Positions 35,522 through 44,301 of a stretch of 64,000 nucleotides of DNA are shown one piece after another (the stretch's first letter is position 1; every line of letters starts with the position of its first letter). The translations under genes were made by a program, and so were the position numbers. Location: assembly GCF_000711825.1 (NCBI RefSeq), contig NZ_JONJ01000010.1:62001-126000 (forward strand), in the 5' to 3' direction. A model generated the notes under the pieces. That model searched no databases. It saw nothing but the letters and a program-made list of their open reading frames with translations, and was not told where the DNA came from. Source of the stretch: [Clostridium] aminophilum DSM 10710. Lineage in GTDB: Bacteria > Bacillota > Clostridia > Lachnospirales > Lachnospiraceae.

Positions 35522-36676
35522 ATGGAAGCATATTTTGACAACTCTGCGACGACCAGAGTATATGACGAAGTCGCCGAAGCCGTTCTCCGTGCCATGACAG
35601 CGGATTTCGGCAACCCTTCCTCCATGCACACGAAGGGAATGGAGGCGGAAAACCTGATCCGTGAGGCGAGACAGAACATCGCGGATACCCTGAAAGTAAG
35701 CGCCCGGGAGATCGTGTTTACCTCCGGCGGAACGGAGTCGAACAATATGGCGCTCTACGGAACGGCATATTCGATGCGCCGAATGGGAAAACACATCATC
35801 ACCAGCGGCGTGGAGCATGCGTCGATCTATCAGCCGCTGACATTTCTGGAAGAGATGGGATATGAGATCACCTATCTTCCGGTAGATGAGAACGGACACA
35901 TTTCTCTGGAGCAGCTCCGGGAGTCCATCCGGAAAGACACGATCCTGGTGTCCATTATGTACGTGAACAACGAGATCGGCGCCGTGGAGCCGGTGGAAGA
36001 GATCGCAAAGGTGATCCACGAGACCAATCCGCGCACCGTCTTCCATGTGGATGCGATCCAGGCATACGGAAAATACCGGATCCGTCCGAAGAAGTCGGGC
36101 ATTGACCTTCTGTCGGTCAGCGGTCACAAGATCCATGGACCGAAGGGAACGGGCTTCCTCTATATCGGCGAGAAGATTCATGTCCATCCCATTATTCTCG
36201 GCGGCGGGCAGCAGAGAGATATGCGTTCCGGAACGGAAAATGTTCCCGGCTGCTACGGTCTCGGCGTGGCCGCAAAGATGGCTTATACGGGATTTGAAAA
36301 ACGGATTGACCGCTTTTACGAGCTCCGGGATCGCCTGATCCGGGGACTCCATGAGATCGAGGGAACCACGATCAACGGATTTGAGGACCGGAGAAATGCG
36401 CCGCAGATCGTGAGCTGCAGTTTTGACGGCATCCGCGCGGAGGTTCTCCTCCATGCACTGGAGCGAAAAGAGATCTATGTCTCCTCCGGATCGGCATGCT
36501 CGTCCAACCATCCGGGCATCAGCGGTACGCTGAAGGCGATCGGCGTGAAGAAGGAACTTCTGGACTCCACACTCCGCTTCAGCCTCGGAAGCTTTAACAA
36601 CGAAGAACAGGTCGATTATGTCATCGCACAGCTGAAAGAGATCCTGCCGGAACTGAGAAAATTCCGCAGATATTAA
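35522..36676 (+). CDS. Cysteine desulfurase (NifS/IscS family)
   Basis: A 384-residue PLP enzyme. It begins YFDNSATTRV, has the Schiff-base Lys203 in SVSGHKIHGPKGTG, and has the catalytic loop SSGSACSSNHP with Cys326. It removes sulfur from cysteine as an enzyme persulfide. thiI begins 15 bases downstream, so this paralogue most likely supplies sulfur for 4-thiouridine in tRNA and possibly thiazole, as NifZ does in Bacillus subtilis, rather than for general Fe-S assembly. It is inserted, with thiI, between rsmE and mtaB. Confidence 0.94.
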   Translation: MEAYFDNSATTRVYDEVAEAVLRAMTADFGNPSSMHTKGMEAENLIREARQNIADTLKVSAREIVFTSGGTESNNMALYGTAYSMRRMGKHIITSGVEHASIYQPLTFLEEMGYEITYLPVDENGHISLEQLRESIRKDTILVSIMYVNNEIGAVEPVEEIAKVIHETNPRTVFHVDAIQAYGKYRIRPKKSGIDLLSVSGHKIHGPKGTGFLYIGEKIHVHPIILGGGQQRDMRSGTENVPGCYGLGVAAKMAYTGFEKRIDRFYELRDRLIRGLHEIEGTTINGFEDRRNAPQIVSCSFDGIRAEVLLHALERKEIYVSSGSACSSNHPGISGTLKAIGVKKELLDSTLRFSLGSFNNEEQVDYVIAQLKEILPELRKFRRY

Positions 36677-36690
36677 TTTAGGAGAAAAAT

Positions 36691-37875
36691 ATGTTTCATT
36701 CATTTTTGATCAAGTACGCCGAGATCGGCATCAAGGGAAAGAACCGTTATCTTTTTGAAGATAAGCTGATCTCCCACATCAATACCGTCCTTCGCCCGCT
36801 GGACGGAAAATTTCTTGTCACCAAAGAGGCGGGACGCATTTATGCGGACGCATCCGAGGAATTTGACTTCGACGAGGTTGTGGATGCGCTGAAGAGAGTA
36901 TTCGGTATCGCAGCCATCTGCCCGCTGGTCCGCATTGAGGACAAGGGCTTTGATGACCTGAAAGAGCAGGTTGTGAAATATGTCGGCGATGTCTATAAAG
37001 ACCGTCATTTCACCTTTAAGGTCAACAGCCGCCGCATCAACAAGGAGTATCCGGGAACCTCCGAGACGATCAACGCGGATCTCGGCGAGGTTCTTCTGCA
37101 GGCGTATCCGGAGCTGAAAGTTGACGTGCACCATCCGGAAATGCTGCTGAACGTGGAAATCCGCAAAACCTGCGTCAACATATATTCTCTGGTGATCCCG
37201 GGACCGGGAGGAATGCCGGTGGGGACCAACGGAAAGGCAATGCTTCTTCTGTCCGGCGGAATCGACAGCCCGGTTGCGGGATACATGATCGCAAAGCGCG
37301 GCGTTGTGCTGGAGGCGACATATTTCCATGCGCCGCCGTATACCAGCGAGAGAGCAAAGCAGAAGGTAGTGGATCTCGCAAAGCAGGTTTCCAAATATTC
37401 CGGAAACATCCGTCTGCATGTCATCAATTTTACCGATATTCAGATGTATATTTATCAGAACTGTCCGCATGATGAGCTGACCATCATCATGAGACGATAC
37501 ATGATGAAAATTGCGGAGAAGCTGGCGCAGAAGAATGGCTGTCACTGCCTTGTCACCGGCGAGTCCATCGGTCAGGTGGCATCCCAGACCATGCAGTCCC
37601 TGCAGTGCACCGATGCTGCAGTCACGAACATGCCGGTCTTCCGTCCGCTGATCGCGTTTGACAAGCAGGATATCGTCGACATTTCCTATAAGATCGGAAC
37701 CTATGAGACCTCGATCGAACCGTATGAGGACTGCTGCACGATCTTTGTCGCAAAGCATCCGGTAACCAAGCCGTTCCTCGATACGATTGAAAAGAGCGAG
37801 AAGAATCTCGAAGAGAAGATCGATGAGATGGTCCAGACCGCGATTGACACCGAAGAAGTCATCGCGTGCTGGTAA
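36691..37875 (+). CDS. thiI: tRNA 4-thiouridine synthase ThiI
   Basis: A 394-residue protein with an N-terminal ferredoxin-like domain and a THUMP domain (to about 165), followed by a PP-loop ATP pyrophosphatase domain starting LLLSGGIDSPVAGYM. VTGESIGQVASQT and EPYEDCCTIF are typical of ThiI. It adenylates U8 of tRNA and transfers sulfur. The C-terminal rhodanese domain of the Escherichia coli enzyme is absent, as is usual for Bacillota, where a dedicated desulfurase such as the upstream gene provides sulfur. GGAGA precedes the ATG. Confidence 0.95.
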   Translation: MFHSFLIKYAEIGIKGKNRYLFEDKLISHINTVLRPLDGKFLVTKEAGRIYADASEEFDFDEVVDALKRVFGIAAICPLVRIEDKGFDDLKEQVVKYVGDVYKDRHFTFKVNSRRINKEYPGTSETINADLGEVLLQAYPELKVDVHHPEMLLNVEIRKTCVNIYSLVIPGPGGMPVGTNGKAMLLLSGGIDSPVAGYMIAKRGVVLEATYFHAPPYTSERAKQKVVDLAKQVSKYSGNIRLHVINFTDIQMYIYQNCPHDELTIIMRRYMMKIAEKLAQKNGCHCLVTGESIGQVASQTMQSLQCTDAAVTNMPVFRPLIAFDKQDIVDISYKIGTYETSIEPYEDCCTIFVAKHPVTKPFLDTIEKSEKNLEEKIDEMVQTAIDTEEVIACW

Positions 37876-37887
37876 AGAGAGGACAGA

Positions 37888-38029
37888 ACAAAGTCCTCAA
37901 GAGGACTTCGGCTCCTCCATCCCCTCAGGAGTGAGGGAATGGGGGAGCTTCGCAAGTTACGACCGTTTCGCGGCAGTTGCCAAAGTCTCGCCGGGGCGGG
38001 GGCTTTGGCGGGTTCGCCGCGTAAAAAAA
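37888..38029 (-). repeat. Intergenic repeat copy B (longest copy)
   Basis: Core 37969-38029 matches copies A and C. The arm 37888-37960 matches the element after rpsT. The arm folds into AAGTCCTC/GAGGACTT (37891-37908) and a 15-base stem, CTCCTCCATCCCCTC with GAGGGAATGGGGGAG (37912-37947). Read on the minus strand, the element begins at the T-tract of the terminator below. It fills the gap between thiI and the HPr-like gene. Confidence 0.65.
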
Positions 38030-38054
38030 CCGGACTTCCGTCGGGAAGTCCGGC
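38022..38054 (-). terminator. Terminator of the HPr-like gene
   Basis: The minus strand carries CCGGACTTCCC and GGAAGTCCGG as stem arms, followed by seven T residues (A run 38023-38029). Confidence 0.85.
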
Positions 38055-38108
38055 TTATGTATGACTTATATTTGATGTCGGATGGCGTACAATGAAGCTC
38101 TGCCTTGA

Positions 38109-38348
38109 TCAGGCGATGATGTACGGTGCCAGAGTGGCAAGAACTTTGTCCAGCTTCTCGCCCGGGTCGCACTGGATATTCAGGTCGATCGGCTTGGAGA
38201 GATCGAGGGAAAAGATACCCATGATGGATTTTGCATCAACAACATATCTTCCGGATACAAGGTCAAAATCAACATCAAACTTTGCAAGGTCATTGACGAA
38301 AGCCTTGACTTTATCGATAGAATTTAAGGAAATCTGAACAGTTTTCAT
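38109..38348 (-). CDS. HPr/Crh-like protein without the phospho-histidine
   Basis: A 79-residue HPr-fold protein. The region that holds GIHARPA in HPr reads NSIDKVKAFV here, and the whole protein has no histidine, so it cannot pass phosphate in the PTS. The regulatory helix region SIMGIFSLDLSKP (Ser41) resembles the HPr kinase site, so a Crh-like regulatory role is possible. GGAGGG at 38356-38361 sets the start at 38348. It is the only minus-strand gene between 10 and 64 kb, and it has its own terminator. Confidence 0.88.
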   Translation of the reverse strand: MKTVQISLNSIDKVKAFVNDLAKFDVDFDLVSGRYVVDAKSIMGIFSLDLSKPIDLNIQCDPGEKLDKVLATLAPYIIA

Positions 38349-38471
38349 GAAAACGCCCTCCATTCAATAAGATTAGTAAATATAAATAATAGTACAAATC
38401 AGTGACGTAAAAGTCAATGGGAAATGTATGCACGATTTTTCATACAGTAACACTCGGAAGGAAGGAAAAAT

Positions 38472-39815
38472 ATGCGAAAAGCTGCTTTTCATACACTGGG
38501 CTGCAAAGTCAATTCCTGGGAGACGGAAGCGATGGAACAGCTTCTGGAAGCGGACGGATACGAGATTGTTCCGTTTACGGAGAAGGCAGATGTCTATGTA
38601 ATCAATACCTGTTCGGTGACGAATGTGGCGGACCGGAAATCCCGTCAGATGCTTCACCGGGCGAAGAAAATGAATCCGGATGCGGTTGTCGTGGCAGCGG
38701 GATGTTATGTGCAGTCGGCGGAGGGCACGCTGAAAAATGACGGCGCCGTGGACCTCATCATCGGCAATGACCGGAAGACAGAACTTGCCCGCCTGCTGAA
38801 TGAATATCTCTCGGAGCACGGACCGGAAAACGGAGAAAAGAAGGAAGAAATCCTCGATATGAATGAGGTTCATGAATTTGAGGATCTTCACATCAGCCGC
38901 ACGGAGGAACACACCCGGGCGTTCATCAAAGTACAGGACGGCTGCAATCAGTTCTGCAGCTACTGCATTATCCCGTATACCAGAGGGCGGATTCGGAGCA
39001 GAAGACCGGGCGATGTGGTTCGTGAAGTGACGAGACTGGCCGAATCCGGCTATAAAGAATTTGTCCTGACCGGAATTCATCTGGCGTCCTACGGAAAAGA
39101 TTTCAAGGACGCGATGGAAGGCGCGGGAGATTCCAATATGAATCTTCTGGATCTGATCGTGATGCTGGATCGGGTGCCGGGCGTCGAGCGAATCCGCCTC
39201 GGTTCCCTGGAGCCTCGCGTGGTGACGAGGGAATTTGCCCAGACGATTGCGACACTTCGCACCATCTGTCCGCATTTCCACCTCTCGCTTCAGAGCGGCT
39301 GCGACGCGACGCTAAAGCGGATGAACCGCCATTATACAGCGAAAGAATATTTATACAGCTGCGATGAGCTGCGGGAGGCATTTGATCACCCGGCGATTAC
39401 GACGGACGTCATTGTCGGCTTCCCGGGCGAGACGGAGGAAGAATTCGAAGAATCCAGAACATTCCTTGATAAGGTGAATTTTTACGAGATGCACGTGTTC
39501 CGCTATTCGAGAAGAAAGGGAACCCGCGCGGACCGCATGGATCATCAGATTCCGGAGTCGGAGAAAGAAAAGCGCAGCGACATTCTGATCCGGATGGGCG
39601 ATGAGATGTCAAAGGAATTCCGCCGCTGGTATCTGGGGAAGGAATCGGAAGTGCTTCTCGAAGAGCCGGTGGAGATTGACGGCGTCAAATACATGATGGG
39701 ACACACCCGGGAGTATGTCAAAGGCGCTGTTCCGTATCGGGACGGACTGAAAAATGTCACCGTCCGCGGAACCTTTACCCGTATGCTGAACGACGAAGTT
39801 CTTCTGTTAAATTGA
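38472..39815 (+). CDS. mtaB: tRNA t6A37 methylthiotransferase MtaB
   Basis: A 447-residue radical SAM enzyme. The N-terminal UPF0004 domain begins FHTLGCKVNSWETEAM, with Cys ligands for the auxiliary cluster (INTCSVTN, AAGCYVQ). The SAM cluster motif is CNQFCSYC (Cys158, Cys162, Cys165), followed by IIPYTRGRIRSR; a TRAM domain ends the protein. It converts t6A37 to ms2t6A37 in tRNA. In Bacillus it directly follows rsmE; here the nifS-type gene, thiI and the HPr-like gene are inserted between. Confidence 0.95.
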   Translation: MRKAAFHTLGCKVNSWETEAMEQLLEADGYEIVPFTEKADVYVINTCSVTNVADRKSRQMLHRAKKMNPDAVVVAAGCYVQSAEGTLKNDGAVDLIIGNDRKTELARLLNEYLSEHGPENGEKKEEILDMNEVHEFEDLHISRTEEHTRAFIKVQDGCNQFCSYCIIPYTRGRIRSRRPGDVVREVTRLAESGYKEFVLTGIHLASYGKDFKDAMEGAGDSNMNLLDLIVMLDRVPGVERIRLGSLEPRVVTREFAQTIATLRTICPHFHLSLQSGCDATLKRMNRHYTAKEYLYSCDELREAFDHPAITTDVIVGFPGETEEEFEESRTFLDKVNFYEMHVFRYSRRKGTRADRMDHQIPESEKEKRSDILIRMGDEMSKEFRRWYLGKESEVLLEEPVEIDGVKYMMGHTREYVKGAVPYRDGLKNVTVRGTFTRMLNDEVLLLN

Positions 39816-39914
39816 CACTTTCTTAAAGAATTTTAAAGATGCGATCCGGCGCTCTTGTAGAATGATTTGCGTTATGTTAGAATGACGCATAGGTATAAAA
39901 AGGACGTGAATACT

Positions 39915-40178
39915 ATGGGCGATATTATGGATACACAATACTTCAGGGCCGTTCAGGACCAGAAGAAGATGGAAGTAGCAGATGTCATCAGACAGGTGTA
40001 TGAGGCGCTGACCGAGAAGGGATATAATCCGATCAATCAGCTGGTCGGTTATATCATGTCCGGTGATCCGACCTATATTACAAGCTACAAGAGCGCGCGC
40101 AGCCTGGTCATGAAGGTGGAACGCGATGAGATCGTGGAAGAACTGATGAAAGCTTACGTGGAAACGAAGCTCTCATGA
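39915..40178 (+). CDS. ireB: IreB family regulatory phosphoprotein
   Basis: An 87-residue protein of the former UPF0297 family. Typical sequence includes [28 protein letters not shown] and [20 protein letters not shown]. In Enterococcus IreB is phosphorylated by the kinase IreK and affects cephalosporin resistance. AAGGAC lies before the ATG at 39915; a second possible start is the ATG four codons on. The order ireB-ruvX-DUF1292 is conserved in Bacillota. Confidence 0.93.
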   Translation: MGDIMDTQYFRAVQDQKKMEVADVIRQVYEALTEKGYNPINQLVGYIMSGDPTYITSYKSARSLVMKVERDEIVEELMKAYVETKLS

Positions 40179-40419
40179 CGGAGATAAATGAGAAACTCAG
40201 GTGCGAATGAAAGGCCGTGCGGCCCGATCCTGTGACGGGGATATGGGGCATGGTCTCGTTTGCGTGATAAGAATCTTTTTGTGCAGTCTTTCCTCTGATA
40301 GGAACGGAAAACGGTTCGATAGTATAGATAATGAGCAGGATACCGCATCCCGGGGACTGTCGTCCGCGGGTTATGCCGGTGTGACGTGAAAAAGCAAACG
40401 GAATAAAGGAAAACTGAAT

Positions 40420-40842
40420 ATGAGAGTAATGGGACTGGATTTCGGGTCCAAAACGACCGGTGTGGCGGTCAGTGACGCGCTGGGAATCACGGCGCAGGGA
40501 GTTGAGACGATTACAAGGCCGGATGCGAATAAGCTTCGCAGAACCTGTGCCCGGATCGAGGAACTGATTCGCGAGTATGAGGTTGAGAAAATCGTGCTCG
40601 GATATCCGCTGAATATGAACGACACCGAGGGGGAACGTGTGGAAAAGACCCGGGAGTTCAAGACGATGCTGGAGAGAAGAACCGGCCTTCCGGTCATCTT
40701 ATGGGATGAGCGGCTGACGACGGTGGAAGCGGACCAGATTCTGATGGAAAGCGGCGTGCGCAGAGAGAACCGGAAAGCGGTGATCGACAAGATCGCGGCT
40801 GTATTGATTCTGGAGAGCTGGATGAATGCGCAGAAGCAGTGA
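40420..40842 (+). CDS. ruvX: Putative pre-16S rRNA nuclease / Holliday junction resolvase RuvX
   Basis: A 140-residue RNase H-fold protein (YqgF family). It begins [17 protein letters not shown] with Asp7, and has VLGYPLNMN and [10 protein letters not shown] and a C-terminal [11 protein letters not shown] helix. Length is typical. The last codons (Gln-Lys-Gln-stop) belong to the first unit of a 16-base tandem array that continues past the stop codon. Confidence 0.95.
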   Translation: MRVMGLDFGSKTTGVAVSDALGITAQGVETITRPDANKLRRTCARIEELIREYEVEKIVLGYPLNMNDTEGERVEKTREFKTMLERRTGLPVILWDERLTTVEADQILMESGVRRENRKAVIDKIAAVLILESWMNAQKQ

Positions 40843-40908
40843 GCCACAGAAAACGTGAGCCGCAGAAGCAGTAACTCGCAGAAGCCGTGAGACGCGGAAG
40901 CAGTGACC
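40829..40908 (+). repeat. 16-nt tandem array including the ruvX stop codon
   Basis: Five consecutive 16-base units in exact register: CGCAGAAGCAGTGAGC at 40829, then variants at 40845, 40861, 40877 and 40893. The first contains the last codons and TGA of ruvX, and most later units keep GTGA. Confidence 0.93.
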
Positions 40909-41034
40909 GGCAAAAAGAGGGCTTCGGCATGCCGGAGGCAGACTGCGCCGGCAGGATACATTTTTACTGAAATATAAAACATACAAATATGATATACATT
41001 TCCGGCGAACGCCGGAGGAGAACGGGAGAATTCA

Positions 41035-41358
41035 ATGACAGATAAGATAAATCATGCGGATTCCAAACGCGCGGAAGACGCGATCCGTAGTTTTCCGGAC
41101 CACATTGTTTTTGTGGATGAAAATGGGGATAACGTGACGTTCTATGTGATCGAGCAGACCAGAATGAGCGGAATGGACTATCTGCTGGTGACCGATCAGA
41201 AGGACGGGGACGGCGAGTGCTGGATCATGAAGGATGTTTCCACGCCGGAGAGCCCGGAGAGCGCGTACGAATTCGTGGAAGACGACGTCGAGCTGGACGC
41301 GGTATTCCGCATTTTTGAAGAACTGATGTCGGATTCCGGCATTGACATTACAAACTGA
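41035..41358 (+). CDS. DUF1292 family protein
   Basis: A 107-residue acidic protein (pI clearly low from Asp/Glu content). The central DENGDNVTFYVIEQTRMSGMDYLLV segment and VEDDVELDAVFRIFEEL are typical of DUF1292 (YrzB). Function unknown. It is found next to ireB and ruvX across Bacillota, as here, and in this window it precedes the RNase J gene. Confidence 0.9.
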   Translation: MTDKINHADSKRAEDAIRSFPDHIVFVDENGDNVTFYVIEQTRMSGMDYLLVTDQKDGDGECWIMKDVSTPESPESAYEFVEDDVELDAVFRIFEELMSDSGIDITN

Positions 41359-41430
41359 TTAAGACATTCATGTCCGAAACGGATTTCGGACCCGGATATA
41401 GATATTGTACGTTGTCCGCGGAGCGGACAG

Positions 41431-43134
41431 ATGACACAGGAGGATATTTTGAAGAAACAGAAAGAACAGGAACCGAACCACAATAAGATAAGAATCATTC
41501 CGCTCGGCGGACTGGAGCAGATCGGAATGAATATGACCGCGTTTGAGTACGGCGATGATATCATAGTCGTGGACTGCGGCATGGCGTTCCCGAGCGACGA
41601 TATGCTCGGAATCGATATGGTCATCCCGGATGTGACCTACCTGAAGGAGAATATTCAGAAGGTGCGCGGCTTCGTGATCACCCACGGACATGAGGACCAC
41701 ATCGGCGCGCTGCCGTATGTTCTGCGCGAGATCCCGGCTCCGGTCTACTCGACAAAACTGACCATCGGCCTGATTGAGAACAAGCTGAAAGAGCACGAGA
41801 TGCTGCGCTCCACCAAGAGAAAGGTGATCCGCCACGGACAGTCCGTAAATCTCGGATGTTTCCGCGTGGAGTTCATCAAGACCAATCATTCCATTCAGGA
41901 CGCGTCCGCGCTGGCGATCTTCTCGCCGGCCGGAATTATCGTCCACACTGGTGACTTTAAGATCGATTACACTCCGGTATTCGGCGAGCCGGCGGATCTT
42001 CCGCGCTTTGCCGAACTCGGCAAAAAGGGCGTTCTCGCGCTGATGTGCGATTCCACGAACGCGATCCGTAAGGGATTCACGATGTCGGAAAAGACGGTCG
42101 GACAGCGGTTTGACTCGATCTTTTCGGAGCATCAGAACCAGCGTATCATCGTTGCGACTTTCGCGTCGAACGTCGACCGTGTGCAGCAGATCATCAACTC
42201 CGCATACAAATACGGCCGGAAGGTTGTCGTTGAGGGCCGGAGCATGGTCAATGTCATCGGCGTTGCGACCGAACTCGGATACATCAACATCCCGGAGAAC
42301 ACACTGATCGACATCGATCATCTGAAGAATTACAAGCCGGAAAAGACCGTGCTTGTCACAACCGGCAGCCAGGGAGAGTCCATGGCGGCACTCTCCCGTA
42401 TGGCAGCCAATATTCACAAGAAGGTATCCATCCGCCCAGGCGATGTCATCATTCTCAGCTCGACCCCGATTCCGGGAAATGAGAAGGCGGTAGCCAATGT
42501 CATCAATGAGCTTGAGGCAAAGGGCGCAGAGGTCATCAATCAGGACACTCATGTTTCCGGACACGCCTGTGAGGAAGAGATCAAACTGATGTATTCCCTG
42601 GTGCGCCCGAAGTACTCCATTCCGGTGCACGGAGAGTTCCGGCATCTGACCGCGCAGAAGCACATCGCAATCTCGATGGGCGTTCCGAAGGAAAATGTTG
42701 TCACCATGCAGACCGGCGATGTGATTGAGATCGGCGAGGAAGGCTGGGAACTGAAGGATCATGTTCAGGCCGGCGGTGTTCTCGTGGACGGCCTTGGCAT
42801 TGGTGATGTCGGCAACATTGTCCTTCGCGATCGTCAGAATCTTGCGGCAAACGGTATCATCATCGTGGTTCTCACGCTGGACCGCGCGTCGAATCAGCTT
42901 CTTGCGGGGCCGGATATCGTCTCCAGAGGTTTCGTCTATGTGCGTGAATCCGAGGATCTGATGGGAGAAGCGCAGAATATCGTGGACGATGCCGTTCAGG
43001 ACTGCCTTGACCGCAATATCAGCGACTGGGGTAAGATCAAGCACGTGATCCGCGACAGCCTCAGCGGCTATCTGTGGAAGAAGATGAAACGAAACCCGAT
43101 GATCCTGCCGATCATCATGGAAGTCGACGAATAA
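41431..43134 (+). CDS. rnj: Ribonuclease J
   Basis: A 567-residue metallo-beta-lactamase/beta-CASP RNase. The zinc motif is THGHEDHIGALPYV (His85, His87, Asp89, His90), with HTGDFKIDYTP and the beta-CASP region (CDSTNA, VATFASNVDRVQQII, SSTPIPGNE, HVSGHA, VHGEFRHL). RNase J has endonuclease and 5'-3' exonuclease activity and drives mRNA decay and rRNA maturation. The start is the ATG at 41431, with AGGAGG just inside the coding region being coincidental. It is inserted into the ireB-ruvX-DUF1292-mltG-trmR order known from Bacillus. Confidence 0.95.
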   Translation: MTQEDILKKQKEQEPNHNKIRIIPLGGLEQIGMNMTAFEYGDDIIVVDCGMAFPSDDMLGIDMVIPDVTYLKENIQKVRGFVITHGHEDHIGALPYVLREIPAPVYSTKLTIGLIENKLKEHEMLRSTKRKVIRHGQSVNLGCFRVEFIKTNHSIQDASALAIFSPAGIIVHTGDFKIDYTPVFGEPADLPRFAELGKKGVLALMCDSTNAIRKGFTMSEKTVGQRFDSIFSEHQNQRIIVATFASNVDRVQQIINSAYKYGRKVVVEGRSMVNVIGVATELGYINIPENTLIDIDHLKNYKPEKTVLVTTGSQGESMAALSRMAANIHKKVSIRPGDVIILSSTPIPGNEKAVANVINELEAKGAEVINQDTHVSGHACEEEIKLMYSLVRPKYSIPVHGEFRHLTAQKHIAISMGVPKENVVTMQTGDVIEIGEEGWELKDHVQAGGVLVDGLGIGDVGNIVLRDRQNLAANGIIIVVLTLDRASNQLLAGPDIVSRGFVYVRESEDLMGEAQNIVDDAVQDCLDRNISDWGKIKHVIRDSLSGYLWKKMKRNPMILPIIMEVDE

Positions 43135-43179
43135 AACGGCAAAAGATCGAAAAAACGCATTTCGGAAAGGAGAAGAACC

Positions 43180-43608
43180 TTGAGTGTGATCAAAGAACTG
43201 AACCGCATTATGTCTGCGATTCTCGGGACCTCAATCCGTCTTCTCCTGATCCTGATGGTGGTGTTCCTTCTCTATGAAGGCTCGGTCCGCGGCTACCGGT
43301 TCGGCTACCGGCTGTTCTCACCGGATACCTGGAATGAACAGCAGGGGATCGCCGAACTCCCGGCGCTGGACCGCGATTTCGAGGTGCATAAAGGGGAAAC
43401 GATCGAGGAGATCGCGGCAGATCTCGCCGATCAGGATCTCATCTGGAACCGGAATGCCTTCTGGCTGACCGCTCGCTTCTATGAGTACAAGCCCCAGCCG
43501 GGCGTCTACCGGATCAACCGGAATATGAATATCCGTGAGATTCTGGATACGATTTCCGGAATGGGCACCGAAGAAAAGGATACAAAGGAAATATCAGCAA
43601 AATCATGA
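43180..43608 (+). CDS. Short MltG/YceG-like membrane protein, catalytic domain absent
   Basis: A 142-residue protein. A membrane helix (about 15-35) is followed by a LysM-like YceG N-domain (about 65-130: FEVHKGETIEEIAADLADQ, then KPQPGVYRINRNMNIREIL). Full MltG is over 330 residues and ends in a lytic transglycosylase domain with a catalytic Glu; that part is missing and the frame closes cleanly with an overlapping ATGA start for trmR, so this is an established short form rather than an obvious frameshift. The start is TTG at 43180, seven bases after AAGGAG. Its position matches mltG in Bacillus (before yrrM). Confidence 0.8.
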   Translation: MSVIKELNRIMSAILGTSIRLLLILMVVFLLYEGSVRGYRFGYRLFSPDTWNEQQGIAELPALDRDFEVHKGETIEEIAADLADQDLIWNRNAFWLTARFYEYKPQPGVYRINRNMNIREILDTISGMGTEEKDTKEISAKS

Positions 43609-44246
43609 TTACAGATCAGCGAATCAGGGATTACATCGGATCGCTGGACCGCGGAAATGGAGCACTTCTCGATGCGATCGAGGAGCGCGCTCTCCGGGAT
43701 CGTGTTCCGATTGCAAAAAAAGAGACACAGGCACTGTTAAAGACGATGGTGGTACTGACCGGGCCGGAGAAAATCCTGGAAGTCGGTACTGCTGTCGGCT
43801 TTTCTGCGCTTCTGATGGCCGGTGTTATGCCGGAACACTGTCATATCACAACGATCGAAAAATATGAGAAGCGGATCCCGGAGGCGAAAGCCAATTTTGC
43901 CGCGGCAAAGATGGAGGACCGGATTACCCTTCTGGAAGGGGACGCCGAAGAAATCCTTGCGGGGCTGGAACCCGGATACGGACTGATCTTCATGGATGCG
44001 GCAAAAGGCCAGTACATCAACTGGCTTCCGCAGGTGCGGCGGCTTCTTGTGCCGGGCGGTCTTCTGATCTCCGACAATGTCCTGCAGGACGGAGAGACTG
44101 CCCTTTCCCGTTACGCGGTCGGAAGACGCGACCGCACGATTCACACAAGAATCCGGGAGTACATCTGGGAACTGACGCATTGCGATGATTTTGAGACGGC
44201 CATTCTTCCGGTGGGAGACGGCGTTGCGCTGAGCGTGAAGAAGTGA
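43605..44246 (+). CDS. trmR: tRNA 5-hydroxyuridine methyltransferase (TrmR-like)
   Basis: A 213-residue class I O-methyltransferase. It contains ILEVGTAVGFSALLMAG (motif I), LIFMDAAKGQYINWLP and LLISDNVLQDG, as in the catechol-type family. Bacillus subtilis TrmR (YrrM) methylates 5-hydroxyuridine at tRNA position 34 to 5-methoxyuridine. The next gene is a TrhP-type U32 protein that forms the hydroxyl group, so the pairing supports this specific call. Its start overlaps the upstream stop codon (ATGA). Confidence 0.87.
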   Translation: MITDQRIRDYIGSLDRGNGALLDAIEERALRDRVPIAKKETQALLKTMVVLTGPEKILEVGTAVGFSALLMAGVMPEHCHITTIEKYEKRIPEAKANFAAAKMEDRITLLEGDAEEILAGLEPGYGLIFMDAAKGQYINWLPQVRRLLVPGGLLISDNVLQDGETALSRYAVGRRDRTIHTRIREYIWELTHCDDFETAILPVGDGVALSVKK

Positions 44247-44301
44247 AAAAAAGAGATATTATTCGAAAAGAACGATATAATAGATACAGTAGGAGAATTT
44301 G

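Noticed and set aside
41368-43044. 558-codon minus-strand frame opposite the RNase J gene
   Set aside because: RNase J shows its zinc motif on the other strand; the antisense protein has no family features.
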